From: Sporolactobacillus shoreicorticis
Lineage (GTDB): Bacteria; Bacillota; Bacilli; Bacillales; Sporolactobacillaceae
DNA length: 64,000 bases
Assembly: GCF_024125445.1 (NCBI RefSeq)
Contig: NZ_JAMXWM010000003.1
Location: 186,001 to 250,000, forward strand
Reading direction: 5' to 3'
Made by a program: the position numbers and the translations under genes
In this document: positions 45,437 to 54,989 of the stretch, piece by piece
Position numbering within the stretch: position 1 is the stretch's first letter
How the letters are laid out: each line of letters starts with the position of its first letter
The notes under the pieces: generated by a model
The model's database searches: none
The model's input: the letters and a program-made list of their open reading frames with translations, nothing else
Told to the model about the DNA's origin: nothing

Positions 45437-46429
45437 TTAGTTGTTCTCCTGAAAGGGATGCTGTCGCTCATCTTCAGCATCGCCGATATCAAATGACGGT
45501 CGATAGAGCGTTCGGTTGTTCATAGCGAAGATGCGTTCCGAAAATTCACCAGGATGCGTTTTGCGAATTGCGCGGGTCATCACGTTTATTTTTGCATCCA
45601 TATCGTCAAGGATGTGGAGAATTTCAGCTTCCTTGAACATCGGCGGTTTTGGACTGCCCCACTCCGGATTTTCATGATGACTGAGTACCATATGCTTAAG
45701 AAGCAAAACCTCTTCCTTATCACCAATACCAAGTTCATCAGCCGTCTCGCCAATGGCGGCGACCATAATCGAGATATGACCAAGCAGATTTCCCTGCAGC
45801 GTGTAGCTGGTTGCTGTCACACCAGACAGCTCCTTGAGTTTACCCATATCATGAATGATAATACCAGCGTACAATAAATCTTTATCAATTTCGGGATAGA
45901 GATTGACAACCGCTTTCGCCATATCCAGCATGCAGCACACATGGTAGGCGAGCCCGGAAAGAAAATTATGATGGATACTTACAGCAGCCGGATACTCGAA
46001 AAAATCGTGATGATGTTTCTTTAAAAGGGCTCGCGTCAGGCGCTGGATTACCGGATTCTTGATTTCAAACAGGTATTGTGTAATCTTGTCATTAAGCTCG
46101 TCAATCGATAATGGAGCCGACATCACAAGTTCTGCCTTGTTCACTTGATCATGTTCCGTTGTCGGGCGAATTGTACGGATCTTGAACTGATTTCTGCCTC
46201 TGAAAGTCGTGATGTCCCCTTCAGCAAGTACGACGGCACCTGCTACATAATTTGCTTCATCTTCTGCCGTGCTTCCCCATAATTTGGATTCAATATCTCC
46301 TGTTTTATCCTGTAAATATATCGTAAGAAAAGGTTTGCCGTTGCTTGCCAATCCCTTGGTCACACTCTTTATCAACAGGAATTCATGAACATGTTCGCCT
46401 TCTTTATAAAACGCGATTCCCTTCACCAT
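45437..46429 (-). CDS. yhaM: 3'-5' exoribonuclease YhaM
   Basis: 330 residues: N-terminal OB-fold nucleic-acid-binding domain (LTIYLQDKTGDIESKLWG, about residues 35-55) and a C-terminal HD domain with HHNFLSGLAYHV and IIHDMGKL. YhaM degrades RNA and ssDNA from the 3' end in the cytosol. The start ATG at 46429 has GAAGGG before it. In B. subtilis it is the last gene of yhaO-yhaN-yhaM; here a two-component system intervenes. Confidence 0.94.
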   Translation of the reverse strand: MVKGIAFYKEGEHVHEFLLIKSVTKGLASNGKPFLTIYLQDKTGDIESKLWGSTAEDEANYVAGAVVLAEGDITTFRGRNQFKIRTIRPTTEHDQVNKAELVMSAPLSIDELNDKITQYLFEIKNPVIQRLTRALLKKHHHDFFEYPAAVSIHHNFLSGLAYHVCCMLDMAKAVVNLYPEIDKDLLYAGIIIHDMGKLKELSGVTATSYTLQGNLLGHISIMVAAIGETADELGIGDKEEVLLLKHMVLSHHENPEWGSPKPPMFKEAEILHILDDMDAKINVMTRAIRKTHPGEFSERIFAMNNRTLYRPSFDIGDAEDERQHPFQENN

Positions 46430-46500
46430 GAACCCTTCCCTTCAAATAGCCTTAATGAAAACTGCTCTCACATAAAATAAGGTAAGCCTGGAACACAAAA

Positions 46501-47892
46501 TCAATTTTTTTCATTCAATGTATCGGATTTATTGCCTGATTTTCCCTTGGGCGGAGCCGGCAAGGTCATTTCAAATAGGACGCCATCCTCAGTATTAGCA
46601 ACATGAATGACTCCATGATGATTATGAATGATTCGTTTGACGATTGCCATTCCTAATCCAAATTGTCCTTTTTCCCCTTTTTGGAAGGGTTGAAACATGA
46701 CCTGACGTTCATGCTCCGGAATTGCCGGCCCATCATTTTTAACACTGATCAGCGATCTGTATCTGCTGCTTCCGTCGGCATCAATCCATATATTCTTCTT
46801 TGCATAACGCAGCGCATTTTCCACTAAGTTTTCAAGTACCGTCTGCATTTGCTCTTGATCCGCATAAATCAGCGTATCTTCACCGCCGACATGAATGTCA
46901 ATATCCGCCCGCTGCGTCATGAATCGCTCACGCACGAAATCTGCCAAATCGCCAAAACGAATAAGTGAATAACGCATTTGTTTATCACCAAGTGAATCAA
47001 ATCGAGTGAAATAAAGCAATTTGCGCACTCGTTTTTCCATTTGCTGTGATTCTTGAATAATAATATTCATGGAATCATTGAGACCGCCATTGGGATAAAT
47101 ACCATCTTTAACCGATTGAGCATAACTTTGAACAACCATGATCGGTGTTTTCAATTCATGAGAAGCCTGCTGCAAAAACACTTTCTGAGATTGATCATAC
47201 TTGATCAGGTTGAGCCGCATTTCTTCAAATTGAGCCGAGAGCCGTTCATACTCCAAATCACCTTTCCATTCGAACGGTTTTTCCCAATTCAAACGTGAGA
47301 TCTCTTTAAAACGCCTCCCAAGTATATCAAGCGGCCGTTTGATGTAACGCGCCAGCCAAAAGGCGAGAAAAAGGCTGAAGATGCTCGCCATGGCAAACGT
47401 AAAAATCAATCGGCTCCACAGATTATTTCTTAATTCATTGTTGTAAGTATCAAACATAAACGAAATCAGATAACTGTCAGCGATTCGCCTGACGACAAAG
47501 TAGATCGTCGAATCATTCTGCTTCAGTTCGTATCTGGCCAGCTCGCTTTTCTGATGTCTGATTCGACCTTTCAATTCCTTCAAAACATGTACGTCAGTCG
47601 GGAAGCCGGCAGCCAATATTTGAAAATTTTTATTCACTACAAAGGTCCATACATATCCTGCTGAGTAATTTTGCCCGTCAACGCCCGGATTGTCGACACC
47701 GTATCCATCATCCCTGATTTTTTGATAATTAACCAATTGCTGTACTTCAATGCTTCGAAACGTATTTTCTCTTAAAGTACTTTGGATCGAATACGGGTAA
47801 ACAACAAGAATGATCATTCCAATGACCAATTCAAGAAAAGCGAAGGACAGCCAGATGCGTTTGGTCAGCGTCATTTTGAACGGCAGTCTCAT
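46501..47892 (-). CDS. cssS: CssS-like secretion-stress sensor kinase
   Basis: 463 residues: two membrane segments (about 13-33 and 165-188) around a 130-residue extracellular sensor, a HAMP linker, the HisKA box QASHELKTPIMVVQSYAQSV with the phospho-His, and an HATPase domain ending PFQKGEKGQFGLGMAIVKRI. The H-box and G-box regions follow B. subtilis CssS closely; CssS detects misfolded secreted protein and controls htrA and htrB. Overlaps cssR by four bases. No htrA is in this window. Confidence 0.85.
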   Translation of the reverse strand: MRLPFKMTLTKRIWLSFAFLELVIGMIILVVYPYSIQSTLRENTFRSIEVQQLVNYQKIRDDGYGVDNPGVDGQNYSAGYVWTFVVNKNFQILAAGFPTDVHVLKELKGRIRHQKSELARYELKQNDSTIYFVVRRIADSYLISFMFDTYNNELRNNLWSRLIFTFAMASIFSLFLAFWLARYIKRPLDILGRRFKEISRLNWEKPFEWKGDLEYERLSAQFEEMRLNLIKYDQSQKVFLQQASHELKTPIMVVQSYAQSVKDGIYPNGGLNDSMNIIIQESQQMEKRVRKLLYFTRFDSLGDKQMRYSLIRFGDLADFVRERFMTQRADIDIHVGGEDTLIYADQEQMQTVLENLVENALRYAKKNIWIDADGSSRYRSLISVKNDGPAIPEHERQVMFQPFQKGEKGQFGLGMAIVKRIIHNHHGVIHVANTEDGVLFEMTLPAPPKGKSGNKSDTLNEKN

Positions 47893-48566
47893 GAGACGAT
47901 CCTATACCCGGAACCGTAGACCGTTTCAAGCGATAAACGCCCCATCTTGCGGCGAATACGGCGCACTACATCGTCAACCGCACGATCAGATCCGACATAA
48001 TCGCCGCCCCAAACTTCTGTCAGAATATCCTGACGGGACTTAGCGACGTTAACGTTTTCCACTAAATAGAGCAGCACATCAAATTCCTTCGTCGTAAGTT
48101 CAATCATCTGATTCTCCTCATCAAAGACCTTGCGTCGAACGACATCAAGCTGATATTTAGAAATCACCATCCGATTCTCATGAATACCGGCACCATACAC
48201 ACGATGCAGCAATTTTTTTACACGAATGACCAGCTCTTTCGGCAAGAACGGCTTTGCCAGGTAATCATCGCTGCCAAGCTCCAATCCGAGAATTTTGTCC
48301 AGATCCTGATCTCTTGCCGAAATAAAAATAACCGGCTGCTCCGAATGGTTTTCTTTTATTTTTTTTATTAAGTCATACCCCGACATACCAGGCAGCATGA
48401 TGTCCAGTACCCACAGATGGACGCCGTTATGCATATAGTCCAATGCCTCTTCAGCCGTATGAAAAACGGATACATTCCAGCCTTCGTTTTCCATATATGC
48501 TTTTAGAATAGACGCCAGACTTTCTTCATCTTCAACAAGATTAATTTTAAAGAGTGTTTCATTCAT
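47889..48566 (-). CDS. cssR: CssR-like secretion-stress response regulator
   Basis: 225 residues, OmpR class. Receiver with NLVEDEESL and phospho-Asp in HLWVLDIMLPGMSGYDLI, PVIFISARDQDLDKILGLEL, then a winged-helix output domain with RAVDDVVRRIRRKM and VYGSGYRI. The sequence follows CssR over its whole length as I remember it. The ATG at 48566 has AGGATG upstream; a TATAAT lies about 45 bases before it. Placed between yhaN and yhaM, and followed by its kinase. Confidence 0.88.
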   Translation of the reverse strand: MNETLFKINLVEDEESLASILKAYMENEGWNVSVFHTAEEALDYMHNGVHLWVLDIMLPGMSGYDLIKKIKENHSEQPVIFISARDQDLDKILGLELGSDDYLAKPFLPKELVIRVKKLLHRVYGAGIHENRMVISKYQLDVVRRKVFDEENQMIELTTKEFDVLLYLVENVNVAKSRQDILTEVWGGDYVGSDRAVDDVVRRIRRKMGRLSLETVYGSGYRIVS

Positions 48567-48663
48567 TGTGAAATCATCCTTATACGATTCTTATTGTATC
48601 TCTTAAATTATAGCATGCGCGAATTACAATAAAGAGAAATGAAACAAATTCCACAATATCTGA

Positions 48664-51468
48664 TTAATTTTGCGACGCCGATACTTGTTCGTGCCGATTC
48701 GACAGTCTGAGCACGGCTTTCGGATGCGTATGAAGGTATTCGTTGTCATGACAGGTCAGGACAATAACCTGCCGTTCTTCAGAAACCTTTTTAAGTAACG
48801 TGTACACCATTTCCGACCGCTTTCTGTCAAAATTCACAAATCCGTCATCAATAATCATCGGCAGGGTTTCATAACCATCAAACACCTGCATCAATGCAAG
48901 CCGCAAGGAAAGATAGAGCTGCTCCGCCGTTCCGCGGCTTAGTTGAGATGCTGCAAGAGTAAAACCATTTGAGTCTTCGACAATGAACCCATCGTCACGG
49001 AGTATGATTTTTTTGTATCGTCCCGCGGTTACCAGACAGAAATAGTCGGCGGCTTCTCGGAGCACACGGGGCAGCCGTTCTTTGCGGTACTGCTCTTTCG
49101 CCGCATGGATCGCCCATAAGGCCGTTTGATAAGCCGACCATTCCTTAGCCCTAATGCCGGCTTCGGCCAAAAGTTCATGATACCGGTCGAGTGTATCTCG
49201 GTAGGAATCGTTTTTTTCCAGGACAGAGCATTGCGCCTGGTCATTTGCTAGCCGGTCACGAACGTTTTTTATTTCCGTTTCGCACGTGGCAATGCGATCT
49301 TTGAAATCCTGTTCGGACAGGCCGTCCCATTTACGCTCTTCCAAATAAGACATATATACTTTTATTTGCTTCTCCGTTCCGGTCAGCTCGAGCAACTGCA
49401 TTCGAGTCGTCTCCAGCTGCTTGTTAATGAAATGGCGATGTTCTTCTCTCTCCGCTGCCTCATAAAACTGTTGTTCATTCTCAGCATGTGCCTTTGCAAA
49501 CCATGCCTTTTGATCATTTTCGAGTGCCGCAATACGTCTCATATATCGTTCTCGCTGTTTTCGATAAATCTGGATCTGTTTCTCTAAATCATCCCTGCGC
49601 TGCCCCTGTTCCATTTGCTTTTGGTAACAACGCTCCAGGTAAGCCGCATCCGCACCGGCAATACCAAGTTTCTCTGCCAGCACTCCTGTTTCCTGTACAA
49701 AGTACTCGTGAAGGTCATTTAAACGCTGCAGTTTTGCATGAAGCACGTCAAGATTTTGACAATGTTCTTGTGCATCATTCACCAATCTTACCTTTTCCAT
49801 GGCCCCGGTCAAATCATCTATGAAATAACCGTGTTCCTTTAACCATGATTTAATGCCCTCCTCTTGTTCTTCGCAGGATTGACTGCATGCTTTCTGTTTT
49901 TCCGCTAACCTCCCCGCCTCCGCCTTTGCCAAATTAAATTGCTGTTCCAGCAAAGTGCGTTCAGCAAAGATTCGGTCGTCTTCTGCCCGAATCGAATTGG
50001 TTTGCCCATCGAAGCGAAAAAATGAAAAAAAGAAGATGCAGACAATGGCGGCCGTACCTAATAAAAGCACCGGCAATCCCGCAATCGGTGCAATCACGAG
50101 GGAAGAGAAGACGGCTAGCACTGCACTCAGAATCATCAACCCAATAATCAGCAATCGCGACTTCGGAGGATGTGAGACAGCCCTATTAGAACGCACAGTT
50201 CTTTCTGTGAATTCATGTTTCACGTTAATTATTTTCAACTGTTTTTCCAAGCGCTCCTGCCTCTCTAATGCAGCATTCAAATCGCGTGCCAGATCGCGCC
50301 GGTCGTCTAATAACTTTTTCCAAATGTCGATCTTCTCTTTTAATTGATCACCAAGCGTTATTTCAGAGGACGCTTTGCGAATGGCAGCCGGTGTCCATTC
50401 TCTTCCTAATAGATCGCAAATTCGGCGACAAACCGCCTGCTCCCGGCCGATTTCATCCTCAATACGCCGTCTTTCTTTTTCATTTTGTCTATCATCGGCA
50501 GCGCCGCCAAATAATCGATGGAGTGCCGTATCCTGTTCCTGCCAGCGCTTATCGATGTGAACCATCTGTCTTGTTTCTTCCAGCTGTCCGATTTGCTCAT
50601 CCAAGTCACTGATCTCATTCTTGATTGACAGGAGCAGTTTGCGGGAGTCATCATAGCATTCTTTCCCGTTTTGCGGAAAGGGCCGGTCTTGCATCATGCT
50701 TTGAAGTTCATGGCTGAGCCCGCGATACGTATTGATGAGCGGAAGAGCAGCTGAGAATGATGTCCACAGCTGGTATTCGTGCTGTGCTTGTTTCTTTTTA
50801 AGTTCCAGATGCTTCAATCGCTCCCGGCCGGCTAGCACGCTGTTTTGAAGTTGCTGATAGCTGTCCAGCTTCTTTTCCCATTCCCTTAATTGTGCGGAAC
50901 AATTGTTTAATTCGGCAAACAAACGATTGATTTGCGGTTTTTTACCGCTCTTTTTAAACAAATCCGCACACTGCTTTTCCAAAGTCTGTTCCAATTTGCT
51001 TAACATTCCACTGCCGATCATTCCTGCACCAAGCAGCAGATCGTTCATATCTGCCGGATTCATTTTATCGATATTTCTGAGTCCGTCCAAATCAAAACAA
51101 AAAACATTTTCGTAAAGGAATTGATTTATGCCGCGCATGTATTTATTTAAATCGGCCGGTTCGCCAGTTTCCGTACTGAAGTTCAGCGTCTCTTTATCGC
51201 CGAGCATTCGTTCAATACGATAGGATCTGCCGTTATCTGCCGTAAATGCTAATGAACCTCCGAGCGAGTCTGTACGACTTGTCCCATTCCATTTTCCGAG
51301 CTGTTTTTTTGAGGGAAAACCAAATAACTGGCTCAAAATAAACGCCATAATTGTCGATTTGCCCGATTCGTTTTCTCCATAGATCATAATGATCGGTGCC
51401 TGAGGCAACTTTATCTTTTTTTCCTTAAAACGACCGAATTGATAAACAGTCAGTGTCCTTAATTTCAT
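48664..51468 (-). CDS. yhaN: SMC/SbcC-like ATPase YhaN
   Basis: 934 residues. N-terminal Walker A GENESGKST (about residues 31-39), long coiled coils, and a C-terminal ABC half with LSRGTAEQLYLSLRLALMQ and Walker B LPMIIDDGFVNFD. Two hydrophobic segments in the middle (about 405-450, LLIIGLMILSAVLAVFSSLV then VLLLGTAAIVCIFFFSFF) suggest membrane attachment of the coiled-coil apex, as in B. subtilis YhaN. It probably works with the nuclease YhaO in an SbcCD-like complex. Ribosome binding site is weak (CTGAAGCG). Confidence 0.9.
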   Translation of the reverse strand: MKLRTLTVYQFGRFKEKKIKLPQAPIIMIYGENESGKSTIMAFILSQLFGFPSKKQLGKWNGTSRTDSLGGSLAFTADNGRSYRIERMLGDKETLNFSTETGEPADLNKYMRGINQFLYENVFCFDLDGLRNIDKMNPADMNDLLLGAGMIGSGMLSKLEQTLEKQCADLFKKSGKKPQINRLFAELNNCSAQLREWEKKLDSYQQLQNSVLAGRERLKHLELKKKQAQHEYQLWTSFSAALPLINTYRGLSHELQSMMQDRPFPQNGKECYDDSRKLLLSIKNEISDLDEQIGQLEETRQMVHIDKRWQEQDTALHRLFGGAADDRQNEKERRRIEDEIGREQAVCRRICDLLGREWTPAAIRKASSEITLGDQLKEKIDIWKKLLDDRRDLARDLNAALERQERLEKQLKIINVKHEFTERTVRSNRAVSHPPKSRLLIIGLMILSAVLAVFSSLVIAPIAGLPVLLLGTAAIVCIFFFSFFRFDGQTNSIRAEDDRIFAERTLLEQQFNLAKAEAGRLAEKQKACSQSCEEQEEGIKSWLKEHGYFIDDLTGAMEKVRLVNDAQEHCQNLDVLHAKLQRLNDLHEYFVQETGVLAEKLGIAGADAAYLERCYQKQMEQGQRRDDLEKQIQIYRKQRERYMRRIAALENDQKAWFAKAHAENEQQFYEAAEREEHRHFINKQLETTRMQLLELTGTEKQIKVYMSYLEERKWDGLSEQDFKDRIATCETEIKNVRDRLANDQAQCSVLEKNDSYRDTLDRYHELLAEAGIRAKEWSAYQTALWAIHAAKEQYRKERLPRVLREAADYFCLVTAGRYKKIILRDDGFIVEDSNGFTLAASQLSRGTAEQLYLSLRLALMQVFDGYETLPMIIDDGFVNFDRKRSEMVYTLLKKVSEERQVIVLTCHDNEYLHTHPKAVLRLSNRHEQVSASQN

Positions 51469-51522
51469 CGCTTCAGGGCGAGCATCTTCTTGGAAACCCG
51501 CCGCACCTCCCCTTCGCAGTCG

Positions 51523-52764
51523 TTATTCCTGTTTATCCATGCTTATTCGTGTTAATGCTTCAGCAAGCAATTGCTCACTTTTACTGCGAATCCATTCTTT
51601 ATCTTTTTTAGACGGCCGTTCAAGATAACGTCTCGCGGAGTGGTGAGCGTACAGTGTCTCGGTTGCTTGCTTGACGCTTTGCTCATTTTCTATATAGCGA
51701 AATAAATCACCGAGAAAATGTGGGCTGTTCAAAATTTCCTGCTTGTCCCATCGACTGCGGAACGTGCAGGCATCCGAAACAAGCCAGATAAAGTCCTTTA
51801 ATTCCTTCTCGTCCTCGTTAAGTGCTTCTACAAGTTCTTGAACCAGTGCTTCGATCTCACTGTTTTGCACTCCGCAATCTGTAAAAGAAAAACGCAGTCG
51901 AATAAACGCCGCCGCTTGTTTCCTGCGCTCCCGTTCTTTAAATCCATTAATAGCAGCTTCCAGCTGACCGGCCGTCACTGCTTCTGAAAAGTCGAATTCA
52001 TCGCATCTCCACTCTATATCCGATGTGATGAGAAATTGCACCTGCACACCATGCGGCGCCAATTCAACAAGTGAAGCTCCTTTTGGACCAAGTTCAGATT
52101 CCTTGAAGGACAGTCCCTGAATGTCGCCCGGATACCAAGCCGGAACTGAGGACACTAATTGCTGTCTCTTGTGTATATGCCCCAGAGCCCAGTACTGAAA
52201 CTCTTGTTTTCCCAGCTCACTGATTGAAAAAGGTGCGTAGTTGCTTTCATCCGTCCCGGAATGCGGCTCCCCGTGGAGAACAGCTATGTGATAATCTGCA
52301 TTTCCGCTTTTCTCATAGTACGGAATCATGTCCTGTTTAATCCAGCGTTGATAATAGCTAAATCCGTACAGGTTCACCCTCTGTCCTCCGGAACATATCT
52401 GCGACATGACGGAGGGTGTTTTGGAGAACACATGCACATTGTCCGGGAGGCTTAAATGCCCCCATGATGTGTTAACAAAATCATGGTTGCCATAAACAAG
52501 GTAAACCGGTATGGAAGCCTCATGCAAACGACTCATCTCACGCACAAATAGGCGTTGCGCTTTAATACTGCGGTGACTGTTATCGAAAATATCTCCGGCG
52601 ATAATCATAAAATCGGGTCGTTCATGAAGCGCGGCATTAATGAGGTGAGTGAATGCGGTAAATGTACTCTCGGCCGAACGGCGGCGAAGCGGTTCAGGCA
52701 ACTGTGTCAATCCGTCGAACGGTCGATCAAGATGCAAATCAGCCGCATGAATAAATCGAATCAT
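51523..52764 (-). CDS. yhaO: SbcD-like metallophosphoesterase/nuclease YhaO
   Basis: 413 residues from the ATG at 52764 (MIRFIHAADLHLD), five bases after AAGGA. Calcineurin-type metal motifs are all present in order: DLHLD, GDIFDN, YGNHDF, HGEPHSG and GHIHKRQ. It is the nuclease partner expected for YhaN, with 54 bases between the genes. Starts the yhaO-yhaN transcript. Confidence 0.92.
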   Translation of the reverse strand: MIRFIHAADLHLDRPFDGLTQLPEPLRRRSAESTFTAFTHLINAALHERPDFMIIAGDIFDNSHRSIKAQRLFVREMSRLHEASIPVYLVYGNHDFVNTSWGHLSLPDNVHVFSKTPSVMSQICSGGQRVNLYGFSYYQRWIKQDMIPYYEKSGNADYHIAVLHGEPHSGTDESNYAPFSISELGKQEFQYWALGHIHKRQQLVSSVPAWYPGDIQGLSFKESELGPKGASLVELAPHGVQVQFLITSDIEWRCDEFDFSEAVTAGQLEAAINGFKERERRKQAAAFIRLRFSFTDCGVQNSEIEALVQELVEALNEDEKELKDFIWLVSDACTFRSRWDKQEILNSPHFLGDLFRYIENEQSVKQATETLYAHHSARRYLERPSKKDKEWIRSKSEQLLAEALTRISMDKQE

Positions 52765-52867
52765 AGGATTCCTTCTTCCAGACACGTTTATTGGTTTCAT
52801 CTTACCATAACCGATCACACGTTCTCAATATTAATCATCACGATTGATTGAATCATGCGCTTAGAAA

Positions 52868-52895
52868 AATAAAAAACAGCCCTTCTCAGGCTGCT
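52868..52895 (-). terminator. yhaX terminator
   Basis: Minus-strand AGCC with GGCT inside an ACAGC/GCTGT frame, followed by TTTTTTATTTT, about 95 bases past the yhaX stop. Confidence 0.55.
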
Positions 52896-52990
52896 GTGGA
52901 GCATCTTTCTGAGTTCAGAGCTGCTACCGCTCATTTCGTGTCGTTGAATGAACAAACAAGGAACACCATAACTTTTTAACAAACCAAAAC

Positions 52991-53827
52991 TTAATGGACA
53001 CGAATTTGTTTACGAAATACTTCTTTGACCATGTACGCCACACCGTCCATATCGTTCGAGCGAGTGACCCAATCCGCTTTATTCTTTACTTCTGCCGGTG
53101 CATTTCTCATTGCCACGCCCAAACCGCATTTCTCAATCATTTCCGCATCATCGAAACCATCGCCCACGGCGACGATTTCGTTCAATGGAATACCAAGCTG
53201 CCCGGCAAAAAACAGAAGTCCGTTAAACTTTGAGGTACCCTGTCGAACCAGGGTCAGACTGTCCCGTTCCGTCCTCAGTACATCCAGCGACGGGAAGTAG
53301 TCGCTCATCGCCTTTTCAAGATCATCCATAATCTTCTTATCATCCAGTTTTACTTTGACGTCAGTCGCTCCCTCATAATTTTCAAGCAGATATTGACTGA
53401 GCGAATCGACATAGGTGACCGGATAAAAGAGCGGTTCATTCATCCCAATGGTCATTTTTGCAATCAAATTTTTTTGATTGGGGCGATTACTGATTGATAA
53501 TCGTTCATGGGACATCTGAATTTGACATGGATAGGTTTCAAGGAATTCAGCGAGCTGCATCAGCACGCTATGATCAATTTTACTTGTGTAGACCGGATCA
53601 TCAATGGAGGACGATACAAAAGCACCGTTATGTGTGATGATTGGCTGCGAGAGCCGCAATGCCCTTGCGACCTTTGCAGCAGAATGAAAATGACGTTCAG
53701 ATACTAACGTGACAACAACACCTTTTTTTTGCGCATACTGAATGGCATCCTTTGTTTGACGATCAAGCCTATTGTTGCTGTTCAATAGGGTACCATCGAT
53801 GTCCAGTGCAAGTAAGCGATATACCAA
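52991..53827 (-). CDS. yhaX: HAD-family hydrolase YhaX (Cof type)
   Basis: 278 residues: N-terminal DxDGT motif in LALDIDGTLLNS, a Cof-type cap, then VGDGFDDAEMIEKCGLGVAM. The ending KADWVTRSNDMDGVAYMVKE is the same as in YhaX of B. subtilis, which lies in this gene neighbourhood too. Phosphatase of unknown substrate; YhaX of B. subtilis is sporulation-associated. The usual motif-II residue appears as SERH rather than T/S-G-R, which may alter activity. Confidence 0.9.
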   Translation of the reverse strand: MVYRLLALDIDGTLLNSNNRLDRQTKDAIQYAQKKGVVVTLVSERHFHSAAKVARALRLSQPIITHNGAFVSSSIDDPVYTSKIDHSVLMQLAEFLETYPCQIQMSHERLSISNRPNQKNLIAKMTIGMNEPLFYPVTYVDSLSQYLLENYEGATDVKVKLDDKKIMDDLEKAMSDYFPSLDVLRTERDSLTLVRQGTSKFNGLLFFAGQLGIPLNEIVAVGDGFDDAEMIEKCGLGVAMRNAPAEVKNKADWVTRSNDMDGVAYMVKEVFRKQIRVH

Positions 53828-53953
53828 GGTTATCCCCCTCTTCGGAATCCAAATCAGTACTTATTCCTGTGAAAAGCTTATGAACAAGGGATTAAAAATA
53901 GAACTAGGCATCGGCCGTCCGCACCCCAACATCACACTGGGTTGATTAACGAA

Positions 53954-53986
53954 GAAAAGGAAACGGCATAAACCGTCTCCTTTTTA
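53954..53986 (-). terminator. Terminator of the SASP gene
   Basis: AAAAGGAAACGG (53955-53966) pairs with CCGTCTCCTTTTT around CATAAA; T-rich on both strands; 24 bases past the ssp stop. Confidence 0.8.
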
Positions 53987-54009
53987 TCATACATTCAATT
54001 TCATTTAAA

Positions 54010-54204
54010 TTACTTTTGGTATCCGCCGAATTGAGACTGAGCTTGTTGTACCAAGCGTTTGGTAATTTCTCCACCTACAGAACCATTTGCTCTGGACGTA
54101 GTATCCGGTCCAAGGTTCACGCCAAATTCGCGTGCAATTTCTTCTTTCATTTGATTAACTGCTTGCTGTACACCTGGCACGACTAACTGATTTGAATTTG
54201 CCAT
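54010..54204 (-). CDS. Alpha/beta-type small acid-soluble spore protein
   Basis: 64 residues from the ATG at 54204 ([11 protein letters not shown]) after GGGAGGTG. DNA-binding helices with the family blocks [14 protein letters not shown] and [16 protein letters not shown], and the GPR protease site EEIAREFG. It coats spore DNA in the A-like form and is degraded on germination. A sigma-G-type promoter is visible upstream. The position beside yhaX matches sspB in B. subtilis. Confidence 0.97.
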   Translation of the reverse strand: MANSNQLVVPGVQQAVNQMKEEIAREFGVNLGPDTTSRANGSVGGEITKRLVQQAQSQFGGYQK

Positions 54205-54227
54205 GTGTTTCACCTCCCTTATAAGCC

Positions 54228-54258
54228 TATTGTGCTCTGCAATTGATTTCTATATTCG
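54228..54258 (-). promoter_or_regulatory. Sigma-G-type promoter of the SASP gene
   Basis: Minus-strand CGAATA (54253-54258), 18-base spacer, CACAATA (54228-54234). This fits the forespore sigma-G pattern TGAATA/CATACTA with few changes and lies 24 bases upstream of the start codon. Confidence 0.6.
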
Positions 54259-54315
54259 AAAAGCCTTTTGGAAATTTTTAGGGCAAATAAGGGAAGAAGC
54301 AGCATGCACTGCGAA

Positions 54316-54855
54316 TCAAACAACATGAGTCAGTTTGCCGGTCTTCGGATCCATTACCAGACCAAAAACCAACGTATGGTCAGGCAGGAGCGGGTGGTTT
54401 TTAACAATTGACACACTCTTCCTCACTTCATCTTCTACGGATTGAAAACCATTCAACCACTGTTTTAAGTCAATCGCTGCTTCAGCAAATTTATGATCGG
54501 CGACTCCACGCTGTTTCATATCATTAATCATCTTCTCCGCGTGCAAGCCATGCATGCCGCAGTCCGTATGACCAATAATATAGACCGCTTCTGACTCAAG
54601 TTCGTACAGTGAAACAAGAATGCTTTTCATTGTATTGCTATATGGGGATTCCACCATTCCGCCTGCGGATTTCAACATGATCGCATCGCCGTTTTTCACA
54701 TTCAACGCTTTTGGCAGCAATTCAATAAGCCTGCAATCCATACAGGATACAATAGTCATCTTCTTTATCGGGCGATTAGGTGCTTCATAAGGCCGATACG
54801 CCTCATCTTTAACAAATTGTTGGTTAAAATTCAACATTTCTTTTAGCTGTGACAT
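54316..54855 (-). CDS. Beta-class carbonic anhydrase (YtiB-like)
   Basis: 179 residues from the ATG at 54855 (MSQLKEMLNFNQ), after GGGGGAA. Zinc ligands Cys38, His96 and Cys99 with the Asp40-Arg42 dyad (SCMDCR, GHTDCGM) are complete. It interconverts CO2 and bicarbonate, useful for carboxylation reactions. The ending DPKTGKLTHVV matches YtiB of B. subtilis. Note Asp98 next to the ligand and a nearby KSAGGMVESP loop typical of the family. Confidence 0.92.
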   Translation of the reverse strand: MSQLKEMLNFNQQFVKDEAYRPYEAPNRPIKKMTIVSCMDCRLIELLPKALNVKNGDAIMLKSAGGMVESPYSNTMKSILVSLYELESEAVYIIGHTDCGMHGLHAEKMINDMKQRGVADHKFAEAAIDLKQWLNGFQSVEDEVRKSVSIVKNHPLLPDHTLVFGLVMDPKTGKLTHVV

Positions 54856-54944
54856 GTTCATTTCCCCCAGGTCAAGTATAAACATCACAGTTAATCATAA
54901 AAGAAAATAATTCATGAATCCAACATTGTGCCTTTAAAATGCAA

Positions 54945-54980
54945 AAAAGCCGTCTCCCTCAATGGGAAACAGCTTTTTCC
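54945..54980. terminator. Terminator after the cold-shock gene
   Basis: AAAAAAGCCGTCTCCC pairs with GGGAAACAGCTTTTT around a 5-base loop with two mismatches. On the minus strand it follows cspB by nine bases. Confidence 0.75.
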
Positions 54981-54989
54981 AACGGTTAA

